From positions 3,025,922 to 3,089,921 of the forward strand of contig NW_006920410.1 of the NCBI RefSeq assembly GCF_000344685.1: DNA of 64,000 nt, in the 5' to 3' direction. The DNA comes from Gloeophyllum trabeum ATCC 11539. Its lineage: Eukaryota; Basidiomycota; Agaricomycetes; Gloeophyllales; Gloeophyllaceae. Below are positions 36,817 through 49,426 of this stretch, in pieces; position 1 is the first letter of the stretch; the number at the start of each line of letters is the position of its first letter. The notes under the pieces are model-generated. The model was given only the letters and a program-made list of their open reading frames with translations. It was not told where the DNA came from and did no database searches. The position numbers and the translations under genes were made by a program.

Positions 36817-39800
36817 CTATGCCTCGGCCCACCTCCATGTTCTCACCTCTATCATGAAGCCCTTCTTCGTTCCATCAACGTCCGTGGTGGTCAACACAGT
36901 AATGCCATTATCCTGGAACAAGACATTCTCTTCACTAACGTCCCGATGCAATATTTGCAGCGCAGTGCTTGACGAAGGCTCGCCCGAGGCCCCATCACCC
37001 TCATCGGTAACGGGTTTCGGCTCATCTGCCGGAGCACAGTTGGGAACGGTATGGGGGCCGCCACTGGGCCCACTGCCAGAGCCCTCACTCCGCCTGAGGG
37101 CTATGACATATCTCCGGCGTCGGCGCGTTTCAGCATTGATATTAACGTTCTCCTTTTCCTCTCCATGAGCAGCAGTGTTGGATGAATCCGACCCTGCGTC
37201 CTTTGACGTTCTTAGGAGGAAGCTCTCTTTCAGCGTGTCCAAGATGATAGCCCGATTCCCGTGACTGCCTGACGGGACGCCGTCCGACGTAGTAGTAGCT
37301 TCCTCCTCGTCGATGTCCATCCGGGGGTCGTCCACAGTATCGAGCAGGCATCCCTTGGCTTTAGGTTCAGGTGGGAACAAGATAGACTTCAACGTCGACG
37401 GGTCATACTTAAATCTAGGGCAGTGAACGGGGGTCAGAAAATAATAGGGAATCGAATACATCATTGGAAACTTACCCAGGTTCGTTATGAGTGGCTCCCA
37501 TGCCGAAGACCACGGTCGGGGCAAGCAAGGCACTCTCCTTCGGTTCAAGACTCAGCAGCTTCCTCCGCTTCCGTGAGCGACTCTTCCTCTCAGCCCACGG
37601 ATCGCATTCGAAATCGGCGGTGGACACAGCAGAGGAGCCGCCAAAGATAGCCTGGCGACGTTCTGTGTATTCCCGCAATCGCTGGGGGCGGTTAAAATAA
37701 CTCCTAGCGTGGGCGGTACCCTTCTGGCGAGATCAAGGACTGTGAGCAATAACCGCAGAAAACAAAAAGAGGACACACATACCGCCAAAAACTCAACACT
37801 TAGAATCTCAATCGCAGCGCCGTCGTGCCCATTCCCCCACCCGGCGCTCACGAGACTCCTCCCATCATCCTCAACACCATCCACCTCCTCTTCCTCCTCT
37901 TCCTCAGTAGTCACCTCCCCATCAGCCTGCTCCAAACCGGCCCCACCACCACTAACCGTGCACTCGGCCCCATACCCGCCCAAAAACCTGCCAAGCGAAA
38001 CACCCCCGCCACCCTTGCTCACCATACTTTGCATAACCCTCACCACAACCCTCATATCCCGCCCCTCCCTCCTCGCCCTGCGCGCCCCACTCCACGTGAC
38101 GAACCCCGCGTGTAGCGCGCACAAGAACAAATCCGAATCGTCCGTGTACACCCTCGCCGCATGCTCCTCCGATATGCCGCCGCCCCATATGCGCCGCTTC
38201 CCATTGCCCTTCAGGCCCGGCGCGGCCTCGGAGTTGGTGTGCATGTCCGGGAGGTACAGCGCCGGGATCAGGATCTCCGCGCGCACCTCCTTGGGCTTCG
38301 CCTCGAAGCTCGAGGGGATCCCCACGCCGCGGAGCGAGTCGAGCAGGGGGTGGCCGCGGTACGGGAACGGCGTGCGCGGGTAGACGAACGTCCCGAGGTT
38401 GACGATCTCCCTTTGTACGGGCGGCGGCTTCACCGCCTGCCTTGACGTCTCAGCCCCGAGCGAGGCGGAGGGTACCTGCAGCGGCATCACACCTGGAGGG
38501 GCGGAGGCGATAGGCGGCGGCGTGCGTGGTTGTAGCTGGGTGGGCGGGAGGATCAGAGGGATAGGGACTAGACCGGTGGATTGCGACGGCTGTGGGTGCG
38601 CTACATGGGGATGCGGGATCGCGGAGTGAGCTTGTGAGGGCGAGGGGCCTGCGCTGAACGAATGCGAGTGCGTTAACGAGTGCTGCGGTGGCGGCGCGTT
38701 CGGGTCGGTCGGGATGGACAGGTCCAAGATGTGCGTATGTGGGCGAGGGTGGGGATGTAGTGGCTGCGATGTATGTGATATATTGTGACTTGCAGGCGGG
38801 GGTTGGCTATGGGCATGGTGAGGGATATGCGGACGCGCCAAACTTGGTTCGGGCGGTGGCAGGCGATCCTAGGTAGGTTGATAGATTGAGCATGACGATG
38901 ACTCCCAAGGAAAAGTAACACGTACTATCTGAGGTTGCGGGACGCTCGAAGGCAGTAGCCCACTTTCAACCGGTCGTCCCGCACCGGTCATACGCGGGCT
39001 AAGCTGGTGATGATGGAGCAGATGGTGGTGGTGAGGATGGTGCTGGGCGTGGATGATGCGCTCCCTATCGCGTTCTCTTGGGTCGCCGCGCAGGATCTCC
39101 CGCTCCGTCCTCTCGCGTTCCCTCTCTCGCTCCCTCTCCATCTCCCGGTCTCGCTTTCTTCCATTTCGTTCCGGACTGGAGGTAAGGCTGTGAGAATGCG
39201 CCAGTGGCCCGTCGTCCCTGAAATCCCTCTCCTTCTTCATTTCCATCTCTCTCCTCTCCCTGTCTCTCTCTCTTTCACGCTCCCTCTCTCTTTCCGCGGC
39301 CAAACCAGGTATGCCATACTTGACCCTCTCGCGGTCTCTCGGCTCGCGATCCCTCTCCCGCAGTTCACGCTCCCTCTCATACTCCCTCCTCTGTTCCCGC
39401 TCCCTGATCAGCGCCTCCTCCGGCATACCACCATAGTGACGTCCATGGCCTCCCTCCATATGCGGCGTAGCAGTTCTACCGCCATGAGTATTAGCGCTCT
39501 TACTTCCGGTCACAGAGGGCGTCACAGTCACGGGCTGCACGTGCGCCCTAGGAGGAGGGGCAGGCGGGGGGCCCTGGGGACGGGGGAGCGACAGGCTGCC
39601 CATGGCCGGCGAGGACGTTTTGGTGGAGACCCCCGAGTGCCCGGGGGGTCCTCCGGTGTACATAGGGGAGGGGTCGGACAAAGCAACTGGCATGGAGACT
39701 GGGACGGGCGTGCTGAGAGGATAGGCGGAGGACGACGGGGGCGGGGGAGAGCGGGGCCGGGAAGGGCCGCCGCGCTGGATCGGGTAGAGCTGGAAGGACT

Positions 39801-40440
39801 GGACCGAGGCGGCGTTGGACCGGGGCGGGCGCATGTCGCGGTCGTGTGGGGGCGGCGGCGGGCCGGCATGGTGCGAGTACTCGACGGGGCCTGCGCCGGC
39901 CCCAGACGGCGGCGGGGGATACATGGACGAGGGCGGTCTATGGTCGTATGGGCTCGAGTGCGAGTGATGCGACGGCGGGCGCTGGGAGGGCGGCGCTGAC
40001 GGGACCGGCCTGACATCAACGGCATTGTACGAGTCGTTGCGCTGGCCGTGGCTCGAGTGCTTGTGTCCGCCATGGGACACGAGCTCCGGGTTCAGCGGGC
40101 GTGGGCCGCCACTGACGCCGCCGCGATGAAGGCCCGGATCGTACGCATCTTGCATGATCGACGACGGCGGGGGGAGATGCGGCGTGTGGCCCGAGTGCTG
40201 GTGGCCGTACTCGCCGCCGTACGAGCTCTGCGACATGTGCCGCGGATACGAGGCCTGCGGCGGCGGGTGCTGGATTCTGTCGCGGTCGACGGGCGAGACA
40301 TGCGGCTGGTCTAGTGGGCGTTGCTGGTGCTGTTGCTGCTGATGGTGCTGCGGCGGCGGCGGGGAGCGCGGGGCGGGCGGCGGCGGGTGCCTGCGCCTGT
40401 CCTCTGAGGGCGAGTCCTGGAGGAGGGCGGCGACGTTCAT
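36817..40440 (-). CDS. RXT3: Rxt3-domain protein, histone-deacetylase (Rpd3L) complex subunit
   Basis: Exons 40440-38926, 38868-37783, 37723-37476 and 37414-36817, 1148 codons. Residues 1-600 are low-complexity: Pro/His/Ser-rich, then long Arg-Glu-Arg-Asp repeats (about 39050-39420). The Rxt3 domain follows: NLGTFVYPRTPFPYRGHPLL, RAEILIPALYLP, RRIWGGG, ARVYTDDSDLFLCALHAGF and RDMRVVVRVM. A basic KSRSRKRRK cluster and a Ser/Thr-rich C-terminus complete it. Rxt3 belongs to the Rpd3L deacetylase complex that represses transcription. The start is ATG at 40440; frame continues upstream only through non-ATG codons and a possible 5' leader intron ending near 40527. A 330-codon antisense frame (39007-39999) is a codon shadow. 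Confidence 0.88.
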
Positions 40441-41086
40441 GGCAGCGAGGACGCAGGGCGCGGGGACGGCGGGGACAGCAGAGACAAGGGACGAGCGCGG
40501 AGGGAAGCCGGTGTTGACACGCACAACTGAAAAGAAATGGAAATGACGCCGATCACGTCCTGGATCGAGATCCTTATCTGGTTTACGACATCCACACGTG
40601 GCGGTGACTTCTCGCTATATTCGGAAATCCGCGCGCGGTGTATTCGCGGGACCCCGCCGCGCGGTGCTCGCGTCGACGTCCAGGCCACGGGCGACGGCGT
40701 CGAACAGCGTCTTGTCGTCGCTCGAGACAGCGACGGCGCGCGTCCCGATCACCAGATCGCCTGATCACAGGAACGGCGCTTCCGAAGAAGCGCACCGTCC
40801 GGATCGTCCCTCTGCCGCCACAGCTCATCCAGACCCGCGTCGCAGTCCATGAGCGAACTCGGGACACTCCTATCATTAGACCCTGCGCGAGTCGTGTCAT
40901 GCGACCGGGGTGCTCCACGACGCGTGTAGTCAAATTAAAGAGCTTCGTTCTCCGAGCTTGTCTAGTAAGCTTTATGTCCCTATGCAGCCACCGATTATGC
41001 CCCGAACCGATCAAGGTCGTCTATACATCCCCATTATAATCGTACATCGTTCGTATCATCTGCCACCGTTTGAAGGGGCGGGCGCC
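40441..41086. other. Intergenic region upstream of RXT3
   Basis: About 650 bp, GC-rich in its first half. It holds the RXT3 promoter and the 3' flank of the GDPD gene. No gene seen. Confidence 0.5.
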
Positions 41087-42927
41087 TTAACGTCTGCCCA
41101 TATAGCGGTCCAGGCAGCTGAACACTCGCTGCTTCGGGTAACGCGGCGCAACAGGCAAGTTCTGCTGACTGGCCCAGCGACGGACAACATCAGGATCTGC
41201 CACAGTCACATCACATCAACGTTCGTGCCCGTCAGATGAGCCCCGAGTGAACTCACAATCCGTGATGATCCCATCTACCTTCCAGTTCATCATCCGCTCA
41301 ACGACGTTCAATCTATTAACCTGGTGGTTTCAATGCAGGTGGGCAAAAGGCCATATTCAAATACCAAAGACGATGACTCACAGTCCAAGGCTTAACCCTA
41401 ACCCCGAGCCTCCTAGCCTCCTCCACCATCTCCCTCGTCACAAACCCTTCATAAGCCTCGCCCTCCGGGTCGACACCGCGCGAGCGGAGCGCAGTCGCTG
41501 CAGGGCTGATAATATCCGCTCGGATGGAGTGAGCGGCCTGCGCTATCTGCTCCCCGAGCGTCGGCCCAGGGAACGAGGACAGCTTGAGACCGGCGAGCCA
41601 GGGTGAGGGCTCCGTTTCCGTTTCAGCAGCAGTTTCACTGGAGAATTTGATGAGGAATGTCAGAAGACTCGAGTCGTGGTAAGGGTGCGAAGGCTTACTC
41701 GTCAATCAGCGCGGACGTCATAACCGTGGGATCCAAGCTCTTGAGAATAGGTCAATATCTAGCTATGTCGATCCAATAACACAGACAGTCCGTACCTTCA
41801 TGGCAACCAGGGTCCGCCAGTCAAAGCTCTGGTACTGTACCAAATCTGTCAGTAACAGATAAGCCCTACAATACACAGCCGGCACGCACAGTAATGGCAT
41901 CCATCCTCCCGCTGTCCTTGAACGCCTCGTACTGTTTCTCGACGAAGGTCAAGGGGTCCCGCGTCCGGTTATCCCAGTTGGCATCAACCTTCGACTCGAT
42001 GTTGAGCAGGACCCGGTGCTGGGGATCGGCACACTCGAGGAAAGAGAACAGCTCCTTCAGGGTTGATATCGGCGTATGCGGGAACGTCAACTGATGAGCT
42101 ACAATGATGCAGGGCGGCATCAGCGCATTGCAGACGACGCATGAGAACAGCAGACACCCACGATACCCAAGCTGCCTCTTTGATCCACAGTCCAGGGTCT
42201 TTAGCTGCGCCAGCGTAAGGTTGGCGACGAACTTCCCGACGTAAGGATAGTCGGGATCGTCTGGGAACTGTTGTTGAAGCGAGCATGTCCGATTGTGTTA
42301 GCATCTGCTACGCGACGAGGGAATGGGGGGCGTACAGCCGGCCCAGTATCGATGCATTTCTGCGGCGTTATGTTCTCGTCGTGCCAGACCACCACTACTC
42401 CGTCCTGCGAAGGAGGGAAGTGTCAGGACATGAAAGGATGATTGCATTTGGGATACGTACCTTCGTGATACCATTATCCAACTCTAGCGTAGTAGCACCG
42501 TTAATTAATCCCCTGTTCACGATAACCTGGTTAGCATTGCCACCCCCATAGTAATGAACATCGTGGTCCGCAGTAGAGGTAGAATTGCCCAGGTCTCGAG
42601 AGGCATGGAACATTCCACGGAACACGATGCAACCAGCAGCAGAACACATGCTACATACCAAGCGAACCCGGGGAGCGTATTTTCGACCGTGTTTCCCCTC
42701 CCTCCACGATGAGCCTACACCGCCGCGTGCGTTAGCATCTAATCGCAAACACGCTGCGGCGACCGATCGCTGCGCACCTGGATATCAAAGAACAGCGCGC
42801 GACCGTGCCCGGCGGCACCTCCCGACCCCGACGCGCCAAGGACGACCTCCTGCGCGGGCAGCGCGAACAGCGCGCGCGCGTGCGCGGCGACGAACGCGAA
42901 GACGGAAACGGCGGATGGAGGGATCAT
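41087..42927 (-). CDS. Glycerophosphodiester phosphodiesterase family protein
   Basis: Eleven exons: 42927-42778, 42714-42659, 42512-42461, 42404-42336, 42267-42162, 42098-41890, 41834-41796, 41739-41699, 41637-41382, 41320-41257 and 41196-41087, 383 codons. The GDPD catalytic signature is AHRGGRGNTVENT, then ATTLELDNGITKDGVVVVWHDE (Glu/Asp metal ligands and second His). It continues with LTLAQLKTLDCG, HRVLLNIESKVD, SFDWRTLVAM, the V-KPWTVNR strand and WKVDGIITDYPDVVRR. The family cleaves deacylated phospholipids to glycerol phosphate and an alcohol. A hydrophobic N-terminus (residues 1-25) may be a signal peptide or anchor. The second intron (42658-42513) is 146 bases, unusually long here. 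Confidence 0.93.
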
Positions 42928-45496
42928 CCTGCGACGCCCTCTGGCTTCGGAGAGAGGAAGCTGGCTAGCTGAAGCGGGGGCTCGACGCGCTGAGCTGGCA
43001 ACGTGGGCATTACATATTATGTACTATGGGTTCTGCTTCTGCCTGCCCAAAGCAGGGTCGACGCTCTCCCCCTGCCTTCGAGCGCGTTTCTCGGAGTTGG
43101 ATCTTCTGCTCACGAACGTGAACCCGGGATATTTGCGGAAGGCAAGCGTTGCGCGATACGAGATAGGGCATATCATGCCTTGATACGAGGAACGTGTATA
43201 GGAGGTTGGAGCCGACCGACGCACGCGCCTGATCCCTCGATTCACCGCTTGAAGCATGGATTTACCTTTTGACTTTCGATAAAGGGGTTCGAGCGGGAGC
43301 GTGGTACGTGATTCGCAAATTCTGAAGGTTTGAATTCCGTATTATCTTCCTCAGCTGCCAACGATGCTGACTGTGTTATGCAGCGTCCGGGAGGTTAGCA
43401 AGACTGCAGAGATTATGGAGAGTATCTTGGAGACGAGTTGTTTCTGGACGCGAACGTGCATCGACGAGACGCCGTCCGCATGCGTGCGTGGCGGTAAAGT
43501 TGGACGCTCTCATATTCCAAACGGGCGTCTACGTCATTCTTCCTGAGCGTCTCAGTCGGCTTCAAAATATGCTACAAACGCGCCGCGCCTGGGGAGACTC
43601 CGTACTAGGCTGTACCTCTTCCGGCCGACGCAAATCGTTCAGTTGTCCGGCGGTCCTGCCACAATCACATTCGTCGATGCGTTCCGGCCACCTTTCGAAC
43701 CCGGGTGACGCAGGTGCTCTCATAGCAAGAATCCGAAGCTCGCGAGATGCTAGAGTTGGGATTCTTCTAATATGCCTCCCGAAGGCAGTCGCTATTCCAG
43801 GTTCCCATTGGGTAAGCATGCCCCCAATACTCCGAGTATTATCCTGACCGCTGACGGCCACCCTGGATGGTCCGAATAGCACATTCAGACGTTCGGGCAT
43901 GGAATCAGAATTGCTATGATATCCAGAACAGAGTCGTATGCAGAACTCCCGCGTTATTCACCACGAACGTGCGCCCTTCACGGAGACATTGAACTAGCTT
44001 CTCAGCAGGTTCGATAGGTTTCTGCTATCCGCGGTTGTCTTGCTTTGCCAGCGATTCTGAGTAATCATCAGCTCATTTCACTACTCTGCGCTTAAGCTGT
44101 GGATACTCCCACTGGTCAAAACCCGCCCCTCCCTAACCAGAACACGTACTACGGTGACATCCGCTATACGCGCTGCACTCAATGCTGCGCTCTTCCCGTC
44201 AGGACGTCCGTCCGCTCAGGGGTTTAGCTATGCAGATCTTGTACATAGGCGGTTTGGCCCCGCCGTGCTCAGTCCTCTGGCCTTCGCGCTATGTTGACGC
44301 CGCGTTCTAGTCCTAGTCCCTGCTTTCACGCTTTATGCTCGTCACGAAGACCCCCTGTAATCGACAATATCCCCTGCCTGCACTGACCACGTACCGCGAA
44401 AGGGCGCATCTTTTGTCGCATCGTTCTCTCTTCATCTCCATCTGCGTCTCTACTCTCGCGACCACGGGACAGGGAATGAATATATTGGGCTCGGGATCCA
44501 ACGCCGTTTTGGGGTGCACTCATCTACCATGAGTCCCCAAACGCAACTTCATCGCCGGATGACCCGTCGGCCTGAATTCCGGAACTTCAGGCCACAGCTT
44601 CGACCCCGGCTTATTCAGGAAGCACTTTGCTGGTGGAAGCAATAGGTCAAGAGGCTATCCGTTGGCTCGTGTAACGGAGACCTACACTGCACCGGCAGGC
44701 GACCCTGGTAACCTCCGAGCCAGTCAGTAGCGAGCCATGCTCCTCGTGCCCAATTCCACGAGTGGGTGGAGGTCGGCACTTGATACGTCAAGGTGTATAC
44801 CTGTCAATGCTCCCGCGAGATTTAGACAGCCAGGCGAGGCCTCTATCTGTACTAGGCAGATTTGTGATCGGTAAAACGTTTTCTAAAACAGCTGAATGGC
44901 CGAGCTACCTGAAGGCCCTCCGTTATCTGACCTTCACGAACATCCTGGACCACAAGACAAACCTGTCGGAGCTGGAGAAAACGTTCACACCGGTTTCGAG
45001 CGTTTCTGAGGACCAGTTGAACTGGGCAGACTCTTAGACGACCGGCGAATTCCAATCGCACTGCCTGGAATGACTGCAGTACTGATATATCTCACATTTC
45101 CGCAGTCATCCTTTGTATGTTATCACTTAGTAGGAATGCTTTCGACCAATGTGAGCATCCTTTAAGTATCCTGATGAAGTGTCATGAGGTATCGGACTGC
45201 TAGCTGTATGCATGATTTCAGAAGTAATGTGCAATACGGCGGCACTATTTATCTTTCCACGCTTCACTTCTGAGGGCGTTATTTCTACGAGGCCAGACGA
45301 GACCACTTCCTCAAGCTCAATCTGAACGATGAACACGATTCATTATTACTGTGTCCTGATTGGCTGGACGTGATTCAAGAGCGTCTCGGAGTGTTCCGGA
45401 AAGGGTAGTCCCTATTTGGTAACCGGAGGATACCGCAAAATGTCTGCTCATCGTCACTGCCAGCCTCTGTAACGTTTACCACCCGCCGTCGTCGCC
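42928..45496. other. Sparse 2.6 kb interval
   Basis: This contains the GDPD promoter next to 42928. A minus-strand fragment around 43990-43930 encodes FVVNNAGVLHTTLF, an SDR-like motif with no surrounding intact gene. A plus-strand ATG frame at 44807-45037 (76 codons) has even codon use but no recognised motif. The rest shows only short frames. Confidence 0.45.
44807..45037 (+). CDS. Small hypothetical ORF
   Basis: An ATG-initiated frame of 76 codons, with hydrophilic helical content (KALRYLTFTNILDHKTNL, ELEKTF). No family is recognised. The frame is also open upstream of the ATG to about 44762, so this could be the last exon of a longer gene. Judged only on amino-acid composition; low confidence. 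Confidence 0.25.
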   Translation: MLPRDLDSQARPLSVLGRFVIGKTFSKTAEWPSYLKALRYLTFTNILDHKTNLSELEKTFTPVSSVSEDQLNWADS

Positions 45497-46512
45497 ATGG
45501 CCGGCCTCCAAGGAGTCGTCAAAAAAGCTGTTAACTTGCCGTGCACAGTGCGGTCACTGTCGTCCGGTGTGCCCAGCGCCCCCCTCCTGAACCTCGCTGT
45601 GCGAGCTCCCGCCGGGCATGACCACCATGGCCATGGAGCGCCTGGCCCTCGCTCGGACGTCCCCTCCAAGTGGGTTGGAGGAGTTCAGAGGTCGTCGTCT
45701 TCCCTTCTGAGCAAGACGTATGCTACCAGTGAGTGCTAACACTTCCTCGCCGACATAGAAGTGAGATGAACCGGTTCCGCCATGTCAGCCCCGTCCGTGA
45801 CGTACAAGGGGTCGCGGTTAATTCATTCCTCTGCCCCTGCGAAGACTGAGATCCCCAAGGTTCCCGACTTCTCAGACTACAGGGCACAGTCCGAATCCAC
45901 CAACCGTGCGCTCTCCTATATGATGATCGGTACTATGGGTGTCCTCTCCGCCTCTGTCGCGAAGTCCACCATCACCGAGTTCTTGGGCACCATGGCCGCT
46001 TCTGCCGACGTTTTGGCCCTTGCAAAAGTCGAGTTCGACCTTGCCGCCATTCCCGAGGGCAAGAACGTGATCATCAAATGGCGCGGCAAGCCCGTGTTCA
46101 TCCGGCACAGGACTCAGGAGGAGATCCAGGAGGCCCGGTCGGTCGACTGGAAGAAGCTGAGAGATCCCCAGTCTGATGAGGAGCGCACGAAGAAGCCGGA
46201 GTGGTTGGTCATGTTGGGTGTCTGCACTCACTTGGGTTGTGTGCCCATTGGAGAGGCGGGTGATTACGGAGGATGGTGCGTCCAATGACTTCCTCCTTTG
46301 TTGAAGCAGTCTAATCGTAAAACTAATTCAGGTTCTGCCCTTGCCACGGTTCTCACTATGACATCTCCGGTCGTGCCCGCAAAGGTCCTGCACCCGTAAG
46401 TTTGAATACAGGTCATTATCATTGTTGCCTCACTGACACTTGTTCACAGCTGAACCTCGAAGTTCCTCCCCATGACTTCAACGAGGCGGAGGGCAAGATC
46501 ATCATCGGTTAA
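45497..46512 (+). CDS. RIP1: Rieske iron-sulfur subunit of the cytochrome bc1 complex
   Basis: Exons 45497-45728, 45789-46275, 46332-46395 and 46450-46512, 281 codons. The 90-residue N-terminal part is a mitochondrial presequence rich in Arg, Ser and Ala. The single anchor helix ([18 protein letters not shown]) follows [16 protein letters not shown]. The flexible hinge [17 protein letters not shown] precedes the head domain with [10 protein letters not shown]. The two cluster-binding boxes are GVCTHLGC and [10 protein letters not shown], carrying the two Cys and two His ligands plus disulfide cysteines. The protein passes electrons from ubiquinol to cytochrome c1. Length and all ligands are intact. 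Confidence 0.98.
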
Positions 46513-46988
46513 ATTGTTCCAGTGGGAGGGCATAATGTCTTGGACGCGAGTAGAGTAACATATGACTTGTGTATCGGTCTACTTCCTAGAATAATTGATA
46601 TCGATACTACCCTCCGGAGCACGGGATTGTGATATCATCGCGTTCGAGCACTATCTGTTTGGTCCGTACATTCATTGATCGGCGGGGATTCCCCGACATT
46701 AGCACAGTATGTACATGCAGAGCTATTTGAGGAGTACAATAATAAACGTTATTGCAAGTAGATCTGAAAGGCATTGCCATGAAATGCTACACGGTGCAGG
46801 ATAATGCTTGTGTCAATACACGGTGCAATGTGACTTAGATGCCAATATACAGATATGCGAAAACATTAGAAAAGATGGTCGTGGCGTACTGCGTGGTACA
46901 ACGCATTCGGTGCGTATGCGTCATTAGTCGGGTCTTAAGATAGGAGACGAAGATGGCCACACGGTCATGGCTTGGAGAAGCCTACAGT
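46513..46988. other. Convergent 3' region between RIP1 and the FRAY-type kinase
   Basis: About 480 bp, AT-rich. No gene seen. Confidence 0.5.
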
Positions 46989-49426
46989 TCATGTCAGCTG
47001 CCTGATACATAAAGAGCGGAAAGGAACAGACGCACCATTGGCCACGGCGTTGTACGTCCTGCTAGTAGTCCTAACGAGAGCATTCTTCATCATACCCGCC
47101 CCTCCCTTACCAAGACTGCCGCTGGAGCGCCGCTTCGCCAGCACGCGCGCGACGAAGCCCTTCTTCTCCTTCTTCTCCTTCTCCTTGTCGGAGTCACTCT
47201 TGCGATCCTGCTCATTTTCCTTCACGACCTCCTTCACAGGGAAGTCCTCGCTCGGACGCGCACTGATGCTCCCCGCGCCACCCTTCAGCTTCTGCCATAT
47301 GCTAGGCGAGGATGCGACGATGGGGGACGGGTGGTGGGATGCGGAGGAGGAAGGTGTGATGGGTCCGAAGCTGGGCGAGCCCGAGCCCGATCCGGAAGTA
47401 CTCCGCACTGACGACGCGTGCGACTTGGTGGTGATCGAGCTGGACGACGAAGGCGAGGACGACAGGGGCGGCCGGGCGGGGACTTGCAGCGCCTGCGTCG
47501 GAGGGGGGAGATCCAGAGGCGTGGGCGAGGACGTCCGCGGATGGCGGCGTTGATCAGGATCGACGAGGGTAGGAGAAGGGATGAAAGGGTCTTGACCGCG
47601 GTTTGACGTCGGGAACGCGAGCGGCGAGGGCGGATTCGACGGGTCGCTCCGCTCTTCGATGATAGGGTCGACTTCATGCTCCGAAGCTACGAACGACGCG
47701 TTCCGCGAATGCGCGCGTATATGCCCCAGGGGCTCTCTCACGCGTCCGCGCTGCACGACGGGGTTGTGTGCCTCGTCATCCACGTCGTATCCGTCGCTCG
47801 AAGCGGTGCGCACCGACACCGGCCGCTTGTACACAGATGTCGTGGGCGAGGAGGGGTGGGTGGTGGAAAAGTCCCAGGAATCGATCGAGCGGCGGGTGGT
47901 TACCGATGCCTGGCGCCGGCGTTCTTGGCGTTGGGATATCGGGGGGAGGCCGCGAAGGATCGTACCCACAAGGTAGCCTTTCTTCTTAGCTGCCTTGAAG
48001 AAGGGGGTTTGTAGGAGTTGGGCGGCGGTGGGTCTGTGGGTTCGGATTAGGTCATGTTCGAGAGGCGGAGAACGGCGGAAGTCACGGACCTTTTTGAAGG
48101 GTCTTTCACGAGACACATTGCGACAATCTCCTCAAATGCCTTCGAATACTGGTATTGCCCTCCATTTCTGTCCAACCGTGGTGGAGGGTCTTGAACACTG
48201 CCAGATGAAGGGTATCAGTACCGTCGATGAGACCGCGATAAAATATAAGGATAGTGCGTGAAATGAATGACGACGAGGAATAAAGCGCGAGAAAAGCATC
48301 CCAGAAGGCCCTCTGATCAGCAAGGAGATACAGGGAAGCCGGGCCAACATAGATAAACTACACCAGAAGAGAAGCGAATCAAAATAGAATGGGAATGTGA
48401 CGTACGTATGCAGCAGCACCTGGTTAGGGGACTCTCTCGATCGCGGCGCACGCCCGGATGCGAGCTCAATGGCGGTGATGCCGAACGACCAGATGTCGGC
48501 ACTCGAGTCATACCGCTTTCCATTGATCACTTCTGGCGCCATCCAGCACGGCTATCCACGGCGTCCGAGTGTGAGCGCCTCGCCCGATGAACGTGCAAGA
48601 GTAAGACTTACAGTGCCGACGAACGACCTCCGCTTCCCGAGCTGTCTCCGTTCGTGTCCTGCGGACGCCGCACCATTATGCCGTGATACGACCAGGCCGG
48701 GCTCGAAGTTGATGGTACGTTTATGTGCGCTGTCCTTCCCGTGCGTTAGAAGGAAGTCGTCTTCGTCCGAGAGGGAGGCTGCGACGCCTAGGTCCCCAAC
48801 GAGGACCGTCCCGTCGTCGTCAATAAGCAGGTTAGCGGCTTTAACGTCGCGGTGGATGAATCCATTGATGTGGAGGTAACTGGAGCAGGCGGTGAGCATC
48901 CGTGCGGTGACAGAATGACGTAAATGGCTGCGCACTTCAGGCCCTCCAGTCCTTGCTTGAGAATACAGCGAATAACTTCTTCCTCCATCCCGCCGGGCCA
49001 GCCGTAGCGCATCACGTCGGCAGCGCTCCCGGCATTCATGAGCCGCATGGCAATGTACAGCTTGTGGCCGTCCATCCAGGTCCCCCGCACTCGGAGCACA
49101 TTCGGATGTTTGGACAGCGACATGAGCTGGGTTTCACGTTGTAAGAGCCCGAGGGACTTTGGTGGCAGCTTGTCGAGGTCTAGGACCTTGACGGCGCATG
49201 GCAGGTCCTGCGGCGGGTTCTTGCGGTGATATGTGGCGGCGTAGACGGTGGAGGAGGCACCGTAGCCTATAGGGGGCCCGAGGGTGTAGTCTTGGGCACG
49301 GTCGCTGCGATGGGTCAACAGCCGCAGAGAAAGGAGCTGGCTGGGGGGTGCTTACCTGTAAACAGGCCACTCGTCCTCGACCGCGCCAATGAATTTCTTT
49401 GAGAGTCGTTCAGTTGCGGAGGACAT
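46989..49426 (-). CDS. STE20-group protein kinase, FRAY/OSR1 type
   Basis: Exons 49426-49356, 49304-48936, 48879-48612, 48551-48406, 48197-48090 and 48033-46989, 668 codons. The catalytic domain (residues about 35-330) has [26 protein letters not shown] (catalytic Lys), [46 protein letters not shown] (Leu in place of the DFG Phe), [27 protein letters not shown] and [17 protein letters not shown]. The C-terminal half is a Ser/Pro-rich regulatory tail. The family acts in stress, polarity and ion-transport signalling in animals and in morphogenesis in fungi. The fourth intron (48405-48198) is 208 bases. The extreme C-terminus could be trimmed by a possible small intron near 47030. Confidence 0.92.

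Noticed and set aside
39007..39999. 330-codon plus-strand frame inside RXT3
   Set aside because: It is antisense to the low-complexity Arg/Glu and Pro-rich RXT3 exon; the repeats give a long open shadow frame.
44762..44806. Upstream extension of the 44807 frame
   Set aside because: It starts at GTG and lacks a splice acceptor that I could support.
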